Assembly (NCBI GenBank): GCA_000151295.1
Contig: GG745355.1
Location: 186,991 to 250,990 of the forward strand
Length of the DNA stretch: 64,000 nt
Source of the DNA: Allomyces macrogynus ATCC 38327
Taxonomy: Eukaryota; Blastocladiomycota; Blastocladiomycetes; Blastocladiales; Blastocladiaceae
Direction of reading: 5' to 3'
How positions within the stretch are numbered: position 1 is the stretch's first letter; the number at the start of each line of letters is the position of its first letter. Below the pieces are notes generated by a model that saw only the letters and a program-made list of their open reading frames with translations, did not search any database and was not told the origin of the DNA. A program made the position numbers and the translations under genes. Below are positions 1 through 10,167 of the stretch, in pieces.

Positions 1-447
1 GAGGCGCACGTTTTGCACCCGGTGGTGTTTGCGCAGATCATGACCATGGAGTCGCTCAAGACGCTCTCGACCACGACCGTGCGGCTCGCCAAGGCCGACA
101 ATGGCGTGCCGCTCGATCGGCTTGAGCTGGTTTACGACCAGCGCCGGATGCCGTGGGTCGTGCTGCCGCAGGTGGTTCCGCACGACGCGTTGCTCGCGAA
201 AAAGTTTGTGCTGAAAGTCGTGCACGCGCCGGATGTGGTGACGGCCATGGAGGATATCGACGAGGTGATTCACGCGTTGGTTGTTGGGCCGATGCAGGCG
301 CGGCCGGGGCGGATGCGCAGCGCGGTGCCTGTTGAGGTGGTTGTGGGGAAACAGGTGCCAAAGGGCGCGGCGGGCGCGTTTGCGCTGGTGATGCGGCCGT
401 TTGATCTGGGAGGATTCGTTCGGGGTGGGGTGTTTGTGGAGCTGTAA
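1..447 (+). CDS. F-box/LRR-family protein, C-terminal part (5' end outside window)
   Basis: Open reading frame running in from the left edge and ending at the stop at 445-447. No known domain is obvious alone, but the segment aligns by eye with the C-terminal tail of the large F-box/LRR-type proteins elsewhere in this window. It carries the same signature after the repeats (DRLELVYDQRRMPWVVLP, about 109-170), followed by a beta-rich stretch ending in a hydrophobic tail. The related copies at 20.1-22.3 kb and 27.1-28.5 kb have DLLDLVYHDARRPVWEQIL and DSLELEDDQRRLPWSEFL at the same place. Function is presumably substrate recognition for an SCF ubiquitin ligase, inferred from the F-box seen in full-length relatives. 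The start codon lies outside the window, so intactness cannot be judged. Confidence 0.6.
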   Translation, partial: EAHVLHPVVFAQIMTMESLKTLSTTTVRLAKADNGVPLDRLELVYDQRRMPWVVLPQVVPHDALLAKKFVLKVVHAPDVVTAMEDIDEVIHALVVGPMQARPGRMRSAVPVEVVVGKQVPKGAAGAFALVMRPFDLGGFVRGGVFVEL

Positions 448-836
448 GCAGGATATCGTGGTGGATCACGGACGGAGAGGTGGTTGGCTGACATGAAGAG
501 GGTCGGCGCATGGATGGCGCTAGGTTGGTTGGACGAAGTGACCGGCGCTGATGTAAATACGCTGTACAGACCATCGGGTGAGGTATTGTATCTCGTGTGA
601 GAGTTTGGACGAAAGAGTAGTGCTCAAATGGGCACAGGCGAGACAGATGCGGCCCACCACGATATGGAAAGTGCTGCTGCAGAGAGTGGAAGAAAAAAGA
701 GAGCAAATATAATGTCGCTGAAAAATACTCAAACTGGCTGTGAACAGAGAACATTGGAAACAGCATCAACTCGCCATGAGCAATGCAGCCAAGCATTTGC
801 TTGGGCTCCACTCAAACGAAAGATGCACAGAACAAA
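448..836. other. Intergenic, 3' flank of two convergent genes
   Basis: About 390 bases between the stop of the F-box-type gene and the stop of the unknown minus-strand gene. I see no convincing coding frame, RNA or repeat here. It should hold the 3' UTRs of both convergent genes. Confidence 0.5.
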
Positions 837-3089
837 TCACCGAAACTGTCGTGATGCCCCCCAATGGGCATTCTCTGTCTCGGCATTCAACTCATCGACA
901 GCGCATGAACAGAAGCCATCGCATGGGAGCACGCCAGTGACCAGTCCCCCATCCTTGTTGACGAGGTTTGGAAACATGGCCAGCCCGATCGATGCACTGC
1001 ACCTGTGGGTCAGCATGGAACCGTTCTTTCCATACAAGCACACAAACTGGTTGTTCTTGGTCCCAGCTTGGGGCAGTGCCAAACTGTACCCATGCTGATT
1101 TGCTAGTGCAAACAGCCGGTGCCACTTGTACCGAATACGAAGGTACTTGACTTGCAAGGCCACAGAGGCGTACGAGCCCGGAAGGATATACGAGCCCGGA
1201 AGGATATCCTCTAGGAGGGAAATGGTGTTATGCTTCTTGATCAGGTCAAGCACTTCGTTCAGTACGACGCTCTTATCGTTGCGGACGTGGAAACTGCCCA
1301 GCCTCAGATTTGCGATCTTGGCTTCAATCTCCTCGACGTCCACTAGTGCTGGTGATTCCACGAGAATGCGCCGAATCATGTGTCCTGTGGCCGTAATGAG
1401 TGCCCAATCCAAACAGGGCAGGCCGGCGACGTTTGCTGAACCTGCTTCAACCGACCATTCCAAGAGTTGCTTGAGCTCAATCGACAGGTCTTCACAGTCT
1501 TGTCTCACTATGCCGCCGTAATTAAACTAGATAAGCATCTCGTCATGGCAAAGGGGTTCATTCATTGTCCGCGAATAAAACGTACTCTTGACAACGTCAA
1601 GTTGCGGCCCCATCACAAGTCTGAGCACATGTTCAGGTTGCGGTTGAATATTGCGGGCAGGTCGACCTTTTGGGGCCGACTCATATAGTGTCCAGTTATT
1701 GCGTGATTCGTAGATTGCTGCAGGGACTCGCGGTTTCTTGGACAGCGGGTGCCGAACAGTCACTGTAATGACACGAGCACAGTGCACAATGGCATCGGCC
1801 AAACCAAACTGCTGTGGAATGCCTGGCGCCCAGGTAAACAAAACGACCTTGGAGTCTTGCCAGTCAGCTGGGGCAGGCGGTATCTCGGCGTCATCATCAA
1901 AGCGCCATTCCAGCTCGCTCTCGATCATCGTCAAGGGCGAGTAGGCCAAACCCGATGGGAAAAAGTGGAGACTCATGTCGATCACCGAAGTTTTGACCAT
2001 CAGGTACACTTGGATGAGCGGCACTGCAATGTTGCAGACAATGGACATGACTTGAGCTGGATGCGACGGAATGAGGTCGTAATTTCCGAGCACCTCATGG
2101 ATTGTTTTCGGCGTGTTTTCCAGGACCGTGGAGAGCTGGGAAGGACACGGCAGACTAGTTTTCTGACCGATGGCTGCAAGCAGTCCCTTGACTGCTTCTT
2201 GCGTGAGCAGATTCTGTCCTTCAGGGAGAACAGGCTCGCCATGGGCGTGCAGATCAGCTTGCAGCAGGATCAAGACCTCCGAGGCGCGCTCCAGGTCCTC
2301 AAAGTGACTAGAATCAGACTTGCCCTTGAAACGCGCCTTGTTGTGAAGCTGAGCCCAGTCCTTCTCCAGGTTGGCCCAGGTCTTGCGCAGGACTTCTGAG
2401 CACACAAAAGCGCGTGCATACTTGGACTTCTTTTTCCAGACACTCTTCACGGCACTGACCGCAGCGTCCATTTCGCGTTCCCGTTCGGCGTTCATGGCGT
2501 CGGTGAGTTTTGGCTTCAGCTGGTCCCATGCATTCTGGACAAGGCCACGTCGAAACGTCTTGTCTTTACCGCTTTGGGCACTCTCGATTGATGTCACAAG
2601 TGTTTCGAGCGTACTTTCAATCTTTTCGAGCGCCTTGTGAATTACGTGACTTGCTGTTTCGACATGCATCTGGCCTTGGTTGGCCTTGCCCAAGGGCCGT
2701 GTGACTGGTGGGTTTCGCGTCATCAGAACCTCGGCTATCGTGAAAAACTGTAATCACCACAACAGAGCTGGCCAATACCAGAAGGCCTCCTGAAATACGT
2801 TACCATTGCCGTACTTGGGAGTCGTGGTGACGTCCATTGCGCGGTCACCAATATTGGTTCGCTTTTCTTGACCATGAGCCTCCTTTTCTGTAGAGTCCTG
2901 CATGACGCCCTTTCGTGTGTTCATTGAGCCAGTCAATTGTTGATCAGGCGACTGAGGGGCTCGGCCAGCAGTCTTCCCCGATCTGGCTGCTTGATAATCG
3001 ACTCTCAGTTGGTTGGGGGAGGAATAGGAGCTGGGTGGGTAAAGCTTCGACGACGATGATGTCCCATGGTCAACAGGAGGCAGATCCAT
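837..3089 (-). CDS. Unknown protein, about 700 residues, divergent partner of the HSPA12-like gene
   Basis: Three exons join in one frame: 3089-2804, 2734-1586 and 1507-837. The introns start GTAACG (2803-2735) and GTACGT (1585-1508), both end in TAG and are 69 and 78 bp long. The predicted protein has a Ser/Pro-rich first ~95 residues. A charged helical region follows (rich in Lys/Glu, possible coiled coil) around residues 110-240, and then a more globular C-terminal half with a WRF...DWQDSKVVLF segment and a Cys-containing end. I recognise no family. It sits head to head with the HSPA12-like gene, sharing a ~540-bp promoter region full of GCGTCA repeats, so the two may be co-regulated. Start chosen as the first ATG of the long exon 1 frame; the second ATG in frame is near residue 55. 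Confidence 0.6.
1508..1585 (-). other. Intron of the unknown minus-strand gene
   Basis: GTACGT 5' site and CATAG 3' site. Splicing joins AAG-A to TG-AGA and removes an in-frame TAG. The reading frame is kept across the join. Confidence 0.6.
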
Positions 3090-3224
3090 GTTGATTAGAG
3101 AAAGTAGGCTGGTTGCTTGGTGGGTCGATCAGGACGGGATGCTTGGTCGAGTTATATATGATTGCTTGGCTGCGACCACGAGCCCTGCCAGCCTTGAGAA
3201 GTATTTCTGGTTCTGGAGTTAAAT

Positions 3225-3480
3225 CGTTCCTGCCGCGTCAGCTCGCTCCTCCTGCCGCGTCATTAAGCTCCTCCTGCGTCAGCTCACTTCTCCTGCGTCA
3301 GATCGCTCCGCCACCTGTGTCAGTTCGCTCCGCCACCTGCGTCAGTTCGCTCTTCCTGCGTCAGCTCGCTTCTTTTCTCCTGCGTCAGCATGCTTCTCCT
3401 CGTGTGTTCACTCGCTTCTCCTGCGTCAGATCACTCCGCCACCTGCGTCAGCTCGCTTCTCTTGCGTCAGCTCGCTCTTC
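3225..3480. repeat. Degenerate tandem GCGTCA array in a divergent promoter
   Basis: An imperfect repeat of roughly 18-22 bases built on CTCCTGCGTCAGCTCGCT fills this stretch. By eye I count ten exact GCGTCA cores (eight of them within TGCGTCA), plus two variants (TGTGTCAG near 3316 and GTGTTCA near 3403). The reverse complement TGACGC(A) resembles CRE/AP-1-like bZIP half sites. The array lies between the two divergent start codons (3089 and 3629), so a shared regulatory role is a reasonable inference, not shown. Confidence 0.6.
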
Positions 3481-3628
3481 CGTGCAATCCGGTCGTCCCT
3501 CCATACAAATATCTGGCCAAGTACTCTGGTAGAGCCCCGGAGCACTGGTAGCTCAAGACTCTGACCCAGATTACAGTACCAGAGACGCGTGCGACCATCA
3601 AGGACAAGGCCCTCAAGAAAAGCGACAA

Positions 3629-5695
3629 TTGACGGGCATTTTTATCATGGGAAATACTGCGTCGCTCCCCAGTGATCTCAGCCAAGTTCAACCAGTGAAA
3701 TACCAAATCGCGATTGATTTTGGAACAAGTCACTCCGGTTTCTCGATGCCTCTCCCAGAGCTTTCTGATGCCCTCACCAGTGGCACGAGTATTTCAGACA
3801 TTGGTGATGTGCAGCGACTGAATCTTACACGCTGCGTCAAGTACAAGTCTTCATGGCCGGGCAGTACAGCCTCATACCCGAAGACGCGAACGGCACTGCT
3901 CTACCACAACTCCGGCAGGATTATTGCGTGGGGAAATGAAGCCTGTACGCGGTACCTCGAAATGTGCAGCGCTGATCAGGCAAACCACATTTTCATCGAC
4001 AAGTTCAAGCTGTTACTGGACACTACAAACAAGATTCCAAACACGGGAATGGAACGGCTCAAGGCACGGTTTAACAAGACTCCTGTTGATGTGATCAGTG
4101 ACTACCTGCGTGAAATGGCGGGAACAATTCGCGAGTTCATTGAAGAGCCAAACCCAAATGAGTACGTGAGTCGCTCAATTCTTAACCTGGTTCCCTGCCT
4201 GTAAATAACCGACTCCTTCTGCATCCATGATCCTTCGACAGAAAATGGAACCCAAACCACACGCGCTGGTGCCTCACTGTACCCGCCATGTGGTCTGATG
4301 TCGCCAAGTTAAAAATGCGCGATGCCATGTTCAAGGCTGGGCTCATCCAGACACTCAACTCCGATCGGCTCGAATTCTGCTCAGAGCCAATGGCTGGCCT
4401 CATTCACGAAACCATCACGGTCGATTCCATGTCGACTATTCACAAGGACGACCCTGTCCTTATCGTGGACTTGGGTACGTGATCAGCAACCGTTAATTGA
4501 CGTTTGGTGTTCCATGGCGAGTTTGACCTGACAAAAACGAACTCGTCTCAGGTGGGGGAACAGTCGACTTGACAGTCATGCGCATGTGTGACAACGGTTT
4601 TCAAGAACTTGTGGAGGGATCTGGCGCGACATGTGGGTCCACGTTGCTTGATACGGCGTTCATTGCCATGTTCAAGGAAGCAATTGGTGCTGGGGCGTAC
4701 CAGCGCATCATTTCCAACAAACCGCAGCACGAGTCCACGATCCGCAGTTCTTGGGAATTCTGCAAGTTGGCGTTCACAGGCACCGAACCGAACTTCCGCA
4801 CCAAAATTCAAGTTCCTGCTCCCCTTGAACGTGCTCGAGTGCGCGAGGACCTGGATCCAGTGCCTGGCACAGGTGGCGCATACTTTGACGAAGGGGATTT
4901 CTACATTACGTACGAGACAATGGAGCTCCTGTACGCCCCAATTGTCGACAATGTCCATGAGTTGGTCCGACGCATGATTCGGGAATGCAAGGAGGCGGGC
5001 GTCGATCTTCGGCATATTTATTGCGTGGGCGGGTTCTCGCAGTCAAGGTACCTGATCAACATGCTGCGCCGCCGACTGATGGAGCAATACGCCAAAAAAG
5101 TCATCGTTTCCCCAAACGGCTCGTCTGCTGTTGTGTTGGGCGCAATTGTTTTTGGTACTACGCGCGGCTCGTCACATTCTCTATTAGCAGACGTTCACTA
5201 ATTTTAGTATTCGCTTCATTTCTAGCGCTCCGTCCCAATCTACTGCTCCATCAAATTGCCCGCGTCACCTATGGGACGACCGTGCGCACGACGTACTCAG
5301 AGTCACGCTTTGGACCACGAGCAGCGGTCAGAGCACGACTCGAGAACGACGAAGATGGTGAGTGGATCAGAGGAGTCTTTAGCGTCATTATCCGCCGGCG
5401 CGATAAGCTTGTCCCAGGCACAGTTGTCGCGACCAAGGTGTATTGGCCTTCAAGTTCTTCTCAACAGAAGGTTGTGATCGACATTCTCGTGTCGACTGAT
5501 TGCCCCAAGTTCGCGGATGAGGGTGGTTGCCGGCAAATCGGCAGCATTGACGTCGCGGTGACACCATGCCAGAGTTCAAGCAAGCGTGATTCTGTGAAAG
5601 TGACAGTCACAATGCAGCCGTCTGGTCTTCTCTTTTCGGCCATCAATCAGCGTACGCAGGCCTATACCCAGTGCCATATCAACCTCTACGAGTAA
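3629..5695 (+). CDS. HSPA12-like Hsp70-related ATPase
   Basis: Four exons keep one frame: 3629-4161, 4242-4474, 4552-5154 and 5226-5695, giving about 612 residues. The introns are 71-80 bp and start GTACGT or GTACTA. The actin/Hsp70-type ATPase signature is clear: phosphate-1 loop AIDFGTSHSG near residue 35, LTVPAMWSD at the end of the first lobe, phosphate-2 VDLGGGTVDLTV built across the exon 2/3 splice, and an adenosine-type loop IYCVGGFSQSRYL. The substrate-binding half of classical Hsp70 is absent; the C-terminal ~155 residues are a short beta-rich domain, as in the HSPA12 group. Its clients are unknown. Alternative start: a second in-frame ATG at 3647 would expose MGNTAS, a possible N-myristoylation signal. 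Divergent from the unknown gene at 837-3089. Confidence 0.85.
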
Positions 5696-6536
5696 GACGC
5701 GTTTGGGAAAAGAAAGTTAGGGTTTATCAATTAATTCCGTATTTTGACACAAAATTGTCTGATGATTGTTTGGCGGGGGCCTTTATTCATCCAAGGTCCT
5801 GCAGCTCAGGGTGCGAGTGTCAGGAAGACAAGGGAGCTCATCGACATCACTGTGGAGAATTGCTACTAACAAGTCTGTCTGGCAGCACCTGAGCCCCAAA
5901 AAGACTCCGGGAGTTAATCAGCTCCCACGCCTAAGACGTGCTTGTCCATCTCTGCCTCGTTTCAGCAACACATGTAACCTTCTAGACTTCTTCCACAAGC
6001 TGATGCTGCAAGCACAGCAAAAGAAAAATCTGGGTGCAAATCGCCGGATCCACCAACCTGCCTCGATGGCGACGAGGAGGGTTGTTTGATGGTCATAGTG
6101 GGCAGCATTTCCATCGGTCACGATCGATGAGGATAGCAATTACGACGTTTGTACGTGTGATGTCATGAAGGCAGCTGACTGACGTGGAAGTTTGGAAGCT
6201 GTGGCAAACAACTTTCGAATATCGCGACGCTTGTCGCTTTGCACGTTGCCCATGGCCAAGGCATCCCAACCACAAACACCACTCCAATTGTCCCTCCGCT
6301 TGTGCTGTAAGCCGCTGCAACGCGACGAAAAGATTGATTGGACCACCACCACAATGATGCTCGGCTCCTGGCATTCAGACCACGACTCGCCGGATTCGAA
6401 CGACGGCGACACGGACTCAGAAGCCGGCAATCGCATGGGTATTGTACCCCTCATGTTGACTTGGGCTTGGACAACGCACATCGTCCCTTGCTGTCAGGAC
6501 CCTCAGGTGACAGCTCAAACAGCTCAGGCAATGAGC
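5696..6536. other. Intergenic, no gene recognised
   Basis: About 840 bases between the HSPA12-like gene and the left inverted repeat of the retroelement. Several short frames exist on both strands, but none resembles a protein or continues across splice sites. It should contain the HSPA12-like 3' UTR. Confidence 0.4.
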
Positions 6537-6581
6537 ATTGTCCATTGCCCTCACCAGCACCTCAGGGTGCTGTGACATGCC
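6537..6581 (+). repeat. Left inverted terminal repeat of the DIRS-type element
   Basis: Matches the reverse complement of 9963-10007 at 37 of 45 positions. All eight differences are transitions. Confidence 0.75.
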
Positions 6582-6592
6582 AGTTTGCAGGT

Positions 6593-7662
6593 CTACTGGC
6601 CCCCCTCTCCTGTGAGGAGGTGGCGAAGCTTGTATAGAACCTGAGTACCCTGGTAGTGCTTGTGGTACATGGCCGTGGAGGCCCACGTCCCAGCCACAAT
6701 TTTTTCCTTGGTGGCACCGTTCAGTTCCATGAACTTGCAGGCTGCCGCCTTCAGGTCATAGGCGTGGAAGCGCTGTGGGATCCGCACATCCTTTAGTAGT
6801 TGGTGCACCCAAGACATGATTACATCAGCAACCACAAAACGCCTGGTGGTGCCCACCCCCACAAAGAGGGCGTCACTGGTGTCCCTGTCAGGTACAAAGG
6901 GGGAACAGCGCCTGAAGTAAGCAGTCCAGTGCGCCCCTATGTCCAACAGTGGGTCATTGGCCCACATGAGGTATGTGATCACTGTTTGATCATGCCAGTC
7001 CTTGGGGCCATGAATTGCCAGACGCAACGTGTCCAGAAGCATGGCGCTCTCCAGCACGATGATGCGCTCCAGTCAGCTGAATTGGCGTCTCCTGTACTGC
7101 AGGAGGAGGTATGCAAGGCAGTGGTTCAGCCTTAAGAACAACAGGTCTGCAGTTGGGCCCCAGGCCTGCACTGCATCATCCAAAATCGTCACATCAAACA
7201 CTTGTTGTGTGAGACCCAAGGGCACTCCACCTGGAAGGAGTGCATGACCTTTGATACCATTGTGCAGGTCGACAGGGACATGATTGCACCATCCAGTCTG
7301 CAGAACTGCCCCCACATTGCCCTGATTGCTGTGCATCAACAGGCCACCAGGGCCGCCCACACAGGGGAGGGGTCGTCTTCCCAAAGAGAGATGGTGTACA
7401 CACAAAAGGCATTCCCATCTTGCACAAGGGGATTGGTGTACTCCCTGTGGCATGTGGCACCAGCAAAGCCAGCACAGCCAAGTTGTGTTATACTGCTTCC
7501 TGGTGTTCTCCATGAGGGCTGTGTTGGTGCAGTCAACAACCACTCACAATAGGCCGAGCAGAGCTCTGAAATGCCAGAGAGCTGCCATGCAATCAGGCGT
7601 GTTCCACTTGGGGGTGCCTGTGTCCACACAGCCCTCACCAGCATGTCCATCAGGAGGATCAC
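6593..7662 (-). pseudogene. Tyrosine recombinase of the DIRS-type element, broken
   Basis: The C-terminal catalytic region is a continuous frame at 7057-6593. It has a helix-rich YR fold ending in HAYDLKAAACKF, an NGATKEKI helix, then GTWAS and a terminal HKHYQ with the likely nucleophilic tyrosine. This spacing (HxxR-like, W, Y) matches DIRS/Crypton-like recombinases, although the usual HxxR arginine reads as Asp here. The N-terminal DNA-binding part is scattered over two frames between 7662 and 7073 (for example MENTRKQYNTTW near 7510). At least one frameshift separates the halves. The frame ends just inside the left inverted repeat, where DIRS recombinases normally end. Confidence 0.65.
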
Positions 7663-7679
7663 AGGTCATCCACCAACAT

Positions 7680-8944
7680 TCAGAGGGCGCTCTGGAACCA
7701 TATCTGGGACAGCCAGAACAGGGTAACTACAGCTGCCGTCCCCCAATCGTCCTGAAGCTTCCTCAGCACACAGGCCAGAACGCCCCAAGGGGGTAGCAGA
7801 CCTGGATTCAAAGGCAGACACAGTCCACCACAACCGCATGGTCCACCAGTTGATCTTCCAGGCACCCTGGGCCCACTGGCTGGTGGAGGTCGATCTGTTC
7901 GCATCTGTAGCAACAGTGCAGATTGGGGATCGGTTTGTGACATTCTGTCTGGACCCAGGCGTGGTGGTGACAGACGCGTTCATGATCCACAGGGGGGATC
8001 TACCCCAATTCTCCGCCTGCACCAGGTGGGTTGTGCACAATTGTGCCCCAAACCCCTGCAGCCAAAGCCAGGTATCCTTCATTGCAAGACTCATCCATGG
8101 GTATTGGTGGCCCCCCTGCTGATCCAGGGAAATTGTGGAGCTGAGGTTGTAACCCACACATTTCCATTGCCCTGGAGGCCACCAGGGCCTGCAGCCCCAG
8201 TGGGACCACAAGCTCCAAGACCCCAATGTGGATCAGATCCATTGTGGGGTGCTCAGACAGGAATGCATCCAGATCCCTTGCCAACTGGTACTTGTACTGG
8301 TACTGGAGGAGGACTTCTGCTGACCACTGGTCGTGCGCCTGCACCAGGTCCCCCTTCACCCCTGTGTTCAGGGCCCAGCCCATCCCTGATGTTGGAGTGC
8401 ATGATCAGATCCACTACCAGCTGCAGCAGCATGGACCTCTTGTAGTCCAGGAGAACTGCCACACTTGCCAACAGGTCCTCCCTCAAGAGAGGTGTCACAT
8501 CCACCAAAGGGAGCTCCACCTCCTGCAGTGTGTTCTGATGGACTGTGCCACTGACTGCATCACTGTGCAGAGCTCCATCACAAGTAGATTCAGCTCGCCC
8601 ACTGCTGGCAAGATGGCCAGGATCTTCCCCACCAGGCTTGCCAGGTTCTTCACATGAATCTGGTCCAGATGGCTTGTTTTGCACAGCTTGTCCTGTACTG
8701 CTCTCAGTTGTGCAAGGGGGACCCACATGACTTTGTGTGTGAGGTCCCACTCCCATCCTACCCATTGCACTGTCTGTGATGTGGAAATCACCAGCTCCTT
8801 CCACGTGGACAGGGCCATTGGATTCAGTATTCCCAGGACCGATTCCATGCCAACATGGTGAGACGTTCTCCAGGATCCATCTGCAAGCAATGCACAATGC
8901 AATCCATTTCTCCAAAGACTGTGCCCCAGTTGCCAACCAAACAA
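7680..8944 (-). pseudogene. Reverse transcriptase/RNase H remnant of the DIRS-type element
   Basis: 8944-8495 reads as the end of the RT palm and the thumb: SQTVQWVGWEWDLT, then a KNLASLVGKILAILPAVG helix, as in the connection between RT and RNase H of DIRS elements. Downstream, in other frames, come an ATDAN-type RNase H start (near 7930) and a FWLSQIWFQSAL segment equivalent to the PYWP.Q.W motif. At least three frame changes are needed. The fingers and the YxDD-bearing palm expected upstream of 8944 are not found, because the gag-like frame ends only about 75 bases away. Confidence 0.65.
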
Positions 8945-9020
8945 CAGTCTGTGCTTGTGGAACTAGTACAATGATCCAATATATTTAAATTGTGATCCAT
9001 CAGCAGCAGGGGCAGCACCA

Positions 9021-9844
9021 CTAAACCCGTTTCTTGTTTGGCCATGCTGGCACCAAGCCAGTGTTGGGGCTGCCAAACGTTTCACCACTCTGCCAATTGG
9101 TGGGCACTACACCACTGAAACGCCCCCCCCCCCCCCCCCCTGCAGGCAGGGCCAGTTGGTGATGTTGGTGCATGGGCCCAAATGGGTTTGCCACATGGGG
9201 TTGCTGGGCACAGCCAGCACTGAGAGCACTCTGCACATGCCAGTAGTACACCTTGCCATTGGCCTCCACCCATTTGGCAAGTGCATTCTTGTCAAACAGT
9301 AACACATGGCCCAAGCAGGAACCCAAGGGCAGCACCTTGTGTAGGGCCTTGGTGTGCCAACCACAGCATTGAGTGCAGCCATCACATTAACACAGTTGTC
9401 CATGTTGAGCTTCAAGAGGGCCACCTCCTGGAGGAGCATGGCAAGGACCTTGAGGCAAGAGGCCACTGTGACAGTTCTGCGCATCTGGGTCATCAAATGC
9501 TTGGTCATGTCCACAAGCAGCCTGTCTTGCTCAGTGCCTGTCCATTTCATTGAGGTGCCAAGGCCCAGAAGGGTAAACGCCAGATCAGGCGCTTCCTTTT
9601 GCAGCATGATCTCCTTGATGTTGGAGAAGAAATGGGCGCACTTGTGGCACTGCTTCTTGGTGTTGTCTGACTTGTCAAGAGGGCCAAACACATCAGCAGG
9701 GCTCAAGGCTCCATTCCTGTCCAGGCAGGCAATGGTGTCATGCAACATGTCCAGCACATGTGTCTCGCCACTGTTGTCCTGCTTCAGTGGATTCTCAGAT
9801 ATGGCTGACAAACTGGCCACAGATATGGTATCCTGCTGGTGCAC
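9021..9844 (-). pseudogene. Gag-like frame of the DIRS-type element
   Basis: A 245-codon frame (9844-9107) with an acidic N-terminus and a QCHKCAHFF cysteine motif. A second frame (9335-9021) carries on with LPLGSCLGHVLLFDKNALAKW. The two are joined by a frame change near 9330, and a run of about 20 C at 9121-9140 interrupts the end. Position upstream of the RT suggests a Gag role; sequence alone would not show it. Confidence 0.4.
9121..9140. repeat. Homopolymer run of about 20 C
   Basis: Uninterrupted cytosine run inside the decayed gag-like frame. Length is likely unstable in replication and uncertain in sequencing. Confidence 0.8.
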
Positions 9845-9962
9845 CTCGACTGGGCCCAGGCGATCAAGCCTGTTTTTTCATTTTCTCAGAACTGACGTTT
9901 CATCATATGTTTTATGTTCCTGAGATAGTGTCGATTGATTGAGCCCATTCAATAAAGGAATA

Positions 9963-10007
9963 GGCACATTGCAGCATCCCGAGGTGCTGGCGAGGGCAAT
10001 GGACAAC
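9963..10007 (-). repeat. Right inverted terminal repeat of the DIRS-type element
   Basis: Inverted partner of 6537-6581. Three of the differences are CG in this copy against CA in the other, as expected from deamination of methylated CpG. Confidence 0.75.
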
Positions 10008-10167
10008 GTCGTCCATGATGACAAATGTTGTTGTATAGACGAGGTGACACAGAAAGGTGCAGACGCATCAAGGCGGACCCAAGCTCCCAATGAATCATTT
10101 CACACACTTTCTTCGGACAAGCAAAGGGCATACAACATTCAAGCTTTTTTGGACGCCGAGTACAAAT

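Larger units (their letters stand above)
6537..10007 (-). mobile_element. Decayed DIRS-type (tyrosine recombinase) retrotransposon
   Basis: About 3.5 kb bounded by 45-bp imperfect inverted repeats (6537-6581 and 9963-10007). On the minus strand the order is a gag-like frame, a reverse transcriptase/RNase H remnant, then a tyrosine recombinase next to the end repeat. No integrase or LTRs are seen. This order and the inverted termini fit DIRS-like elements. All coding parts are broken by frame changes, and the N-terminal palm of the RT seems missing, so the copy is not autonomous. CpG is almost absent: 8041-8520 has only two CG dinucleotides by my count, while a 60-base line of the neighbouring SHMT gene has about seven. 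This suggests methylation-driven decay. Confidence 0.75.

Noticed and set aside
3225..3480. CRISPR-like array
   Set aside because: Repeat units are short, degenerate and lack unique spacers; the context is a eukaryotic promoter.
3113..3532. 139-codon plus-strand frame over the GCGTCA array
   Set aside because: Its repetitive Leu/Ser/Arg translation is an effect of the tandem DNA repeat in a promoter; no conserved protein texture.
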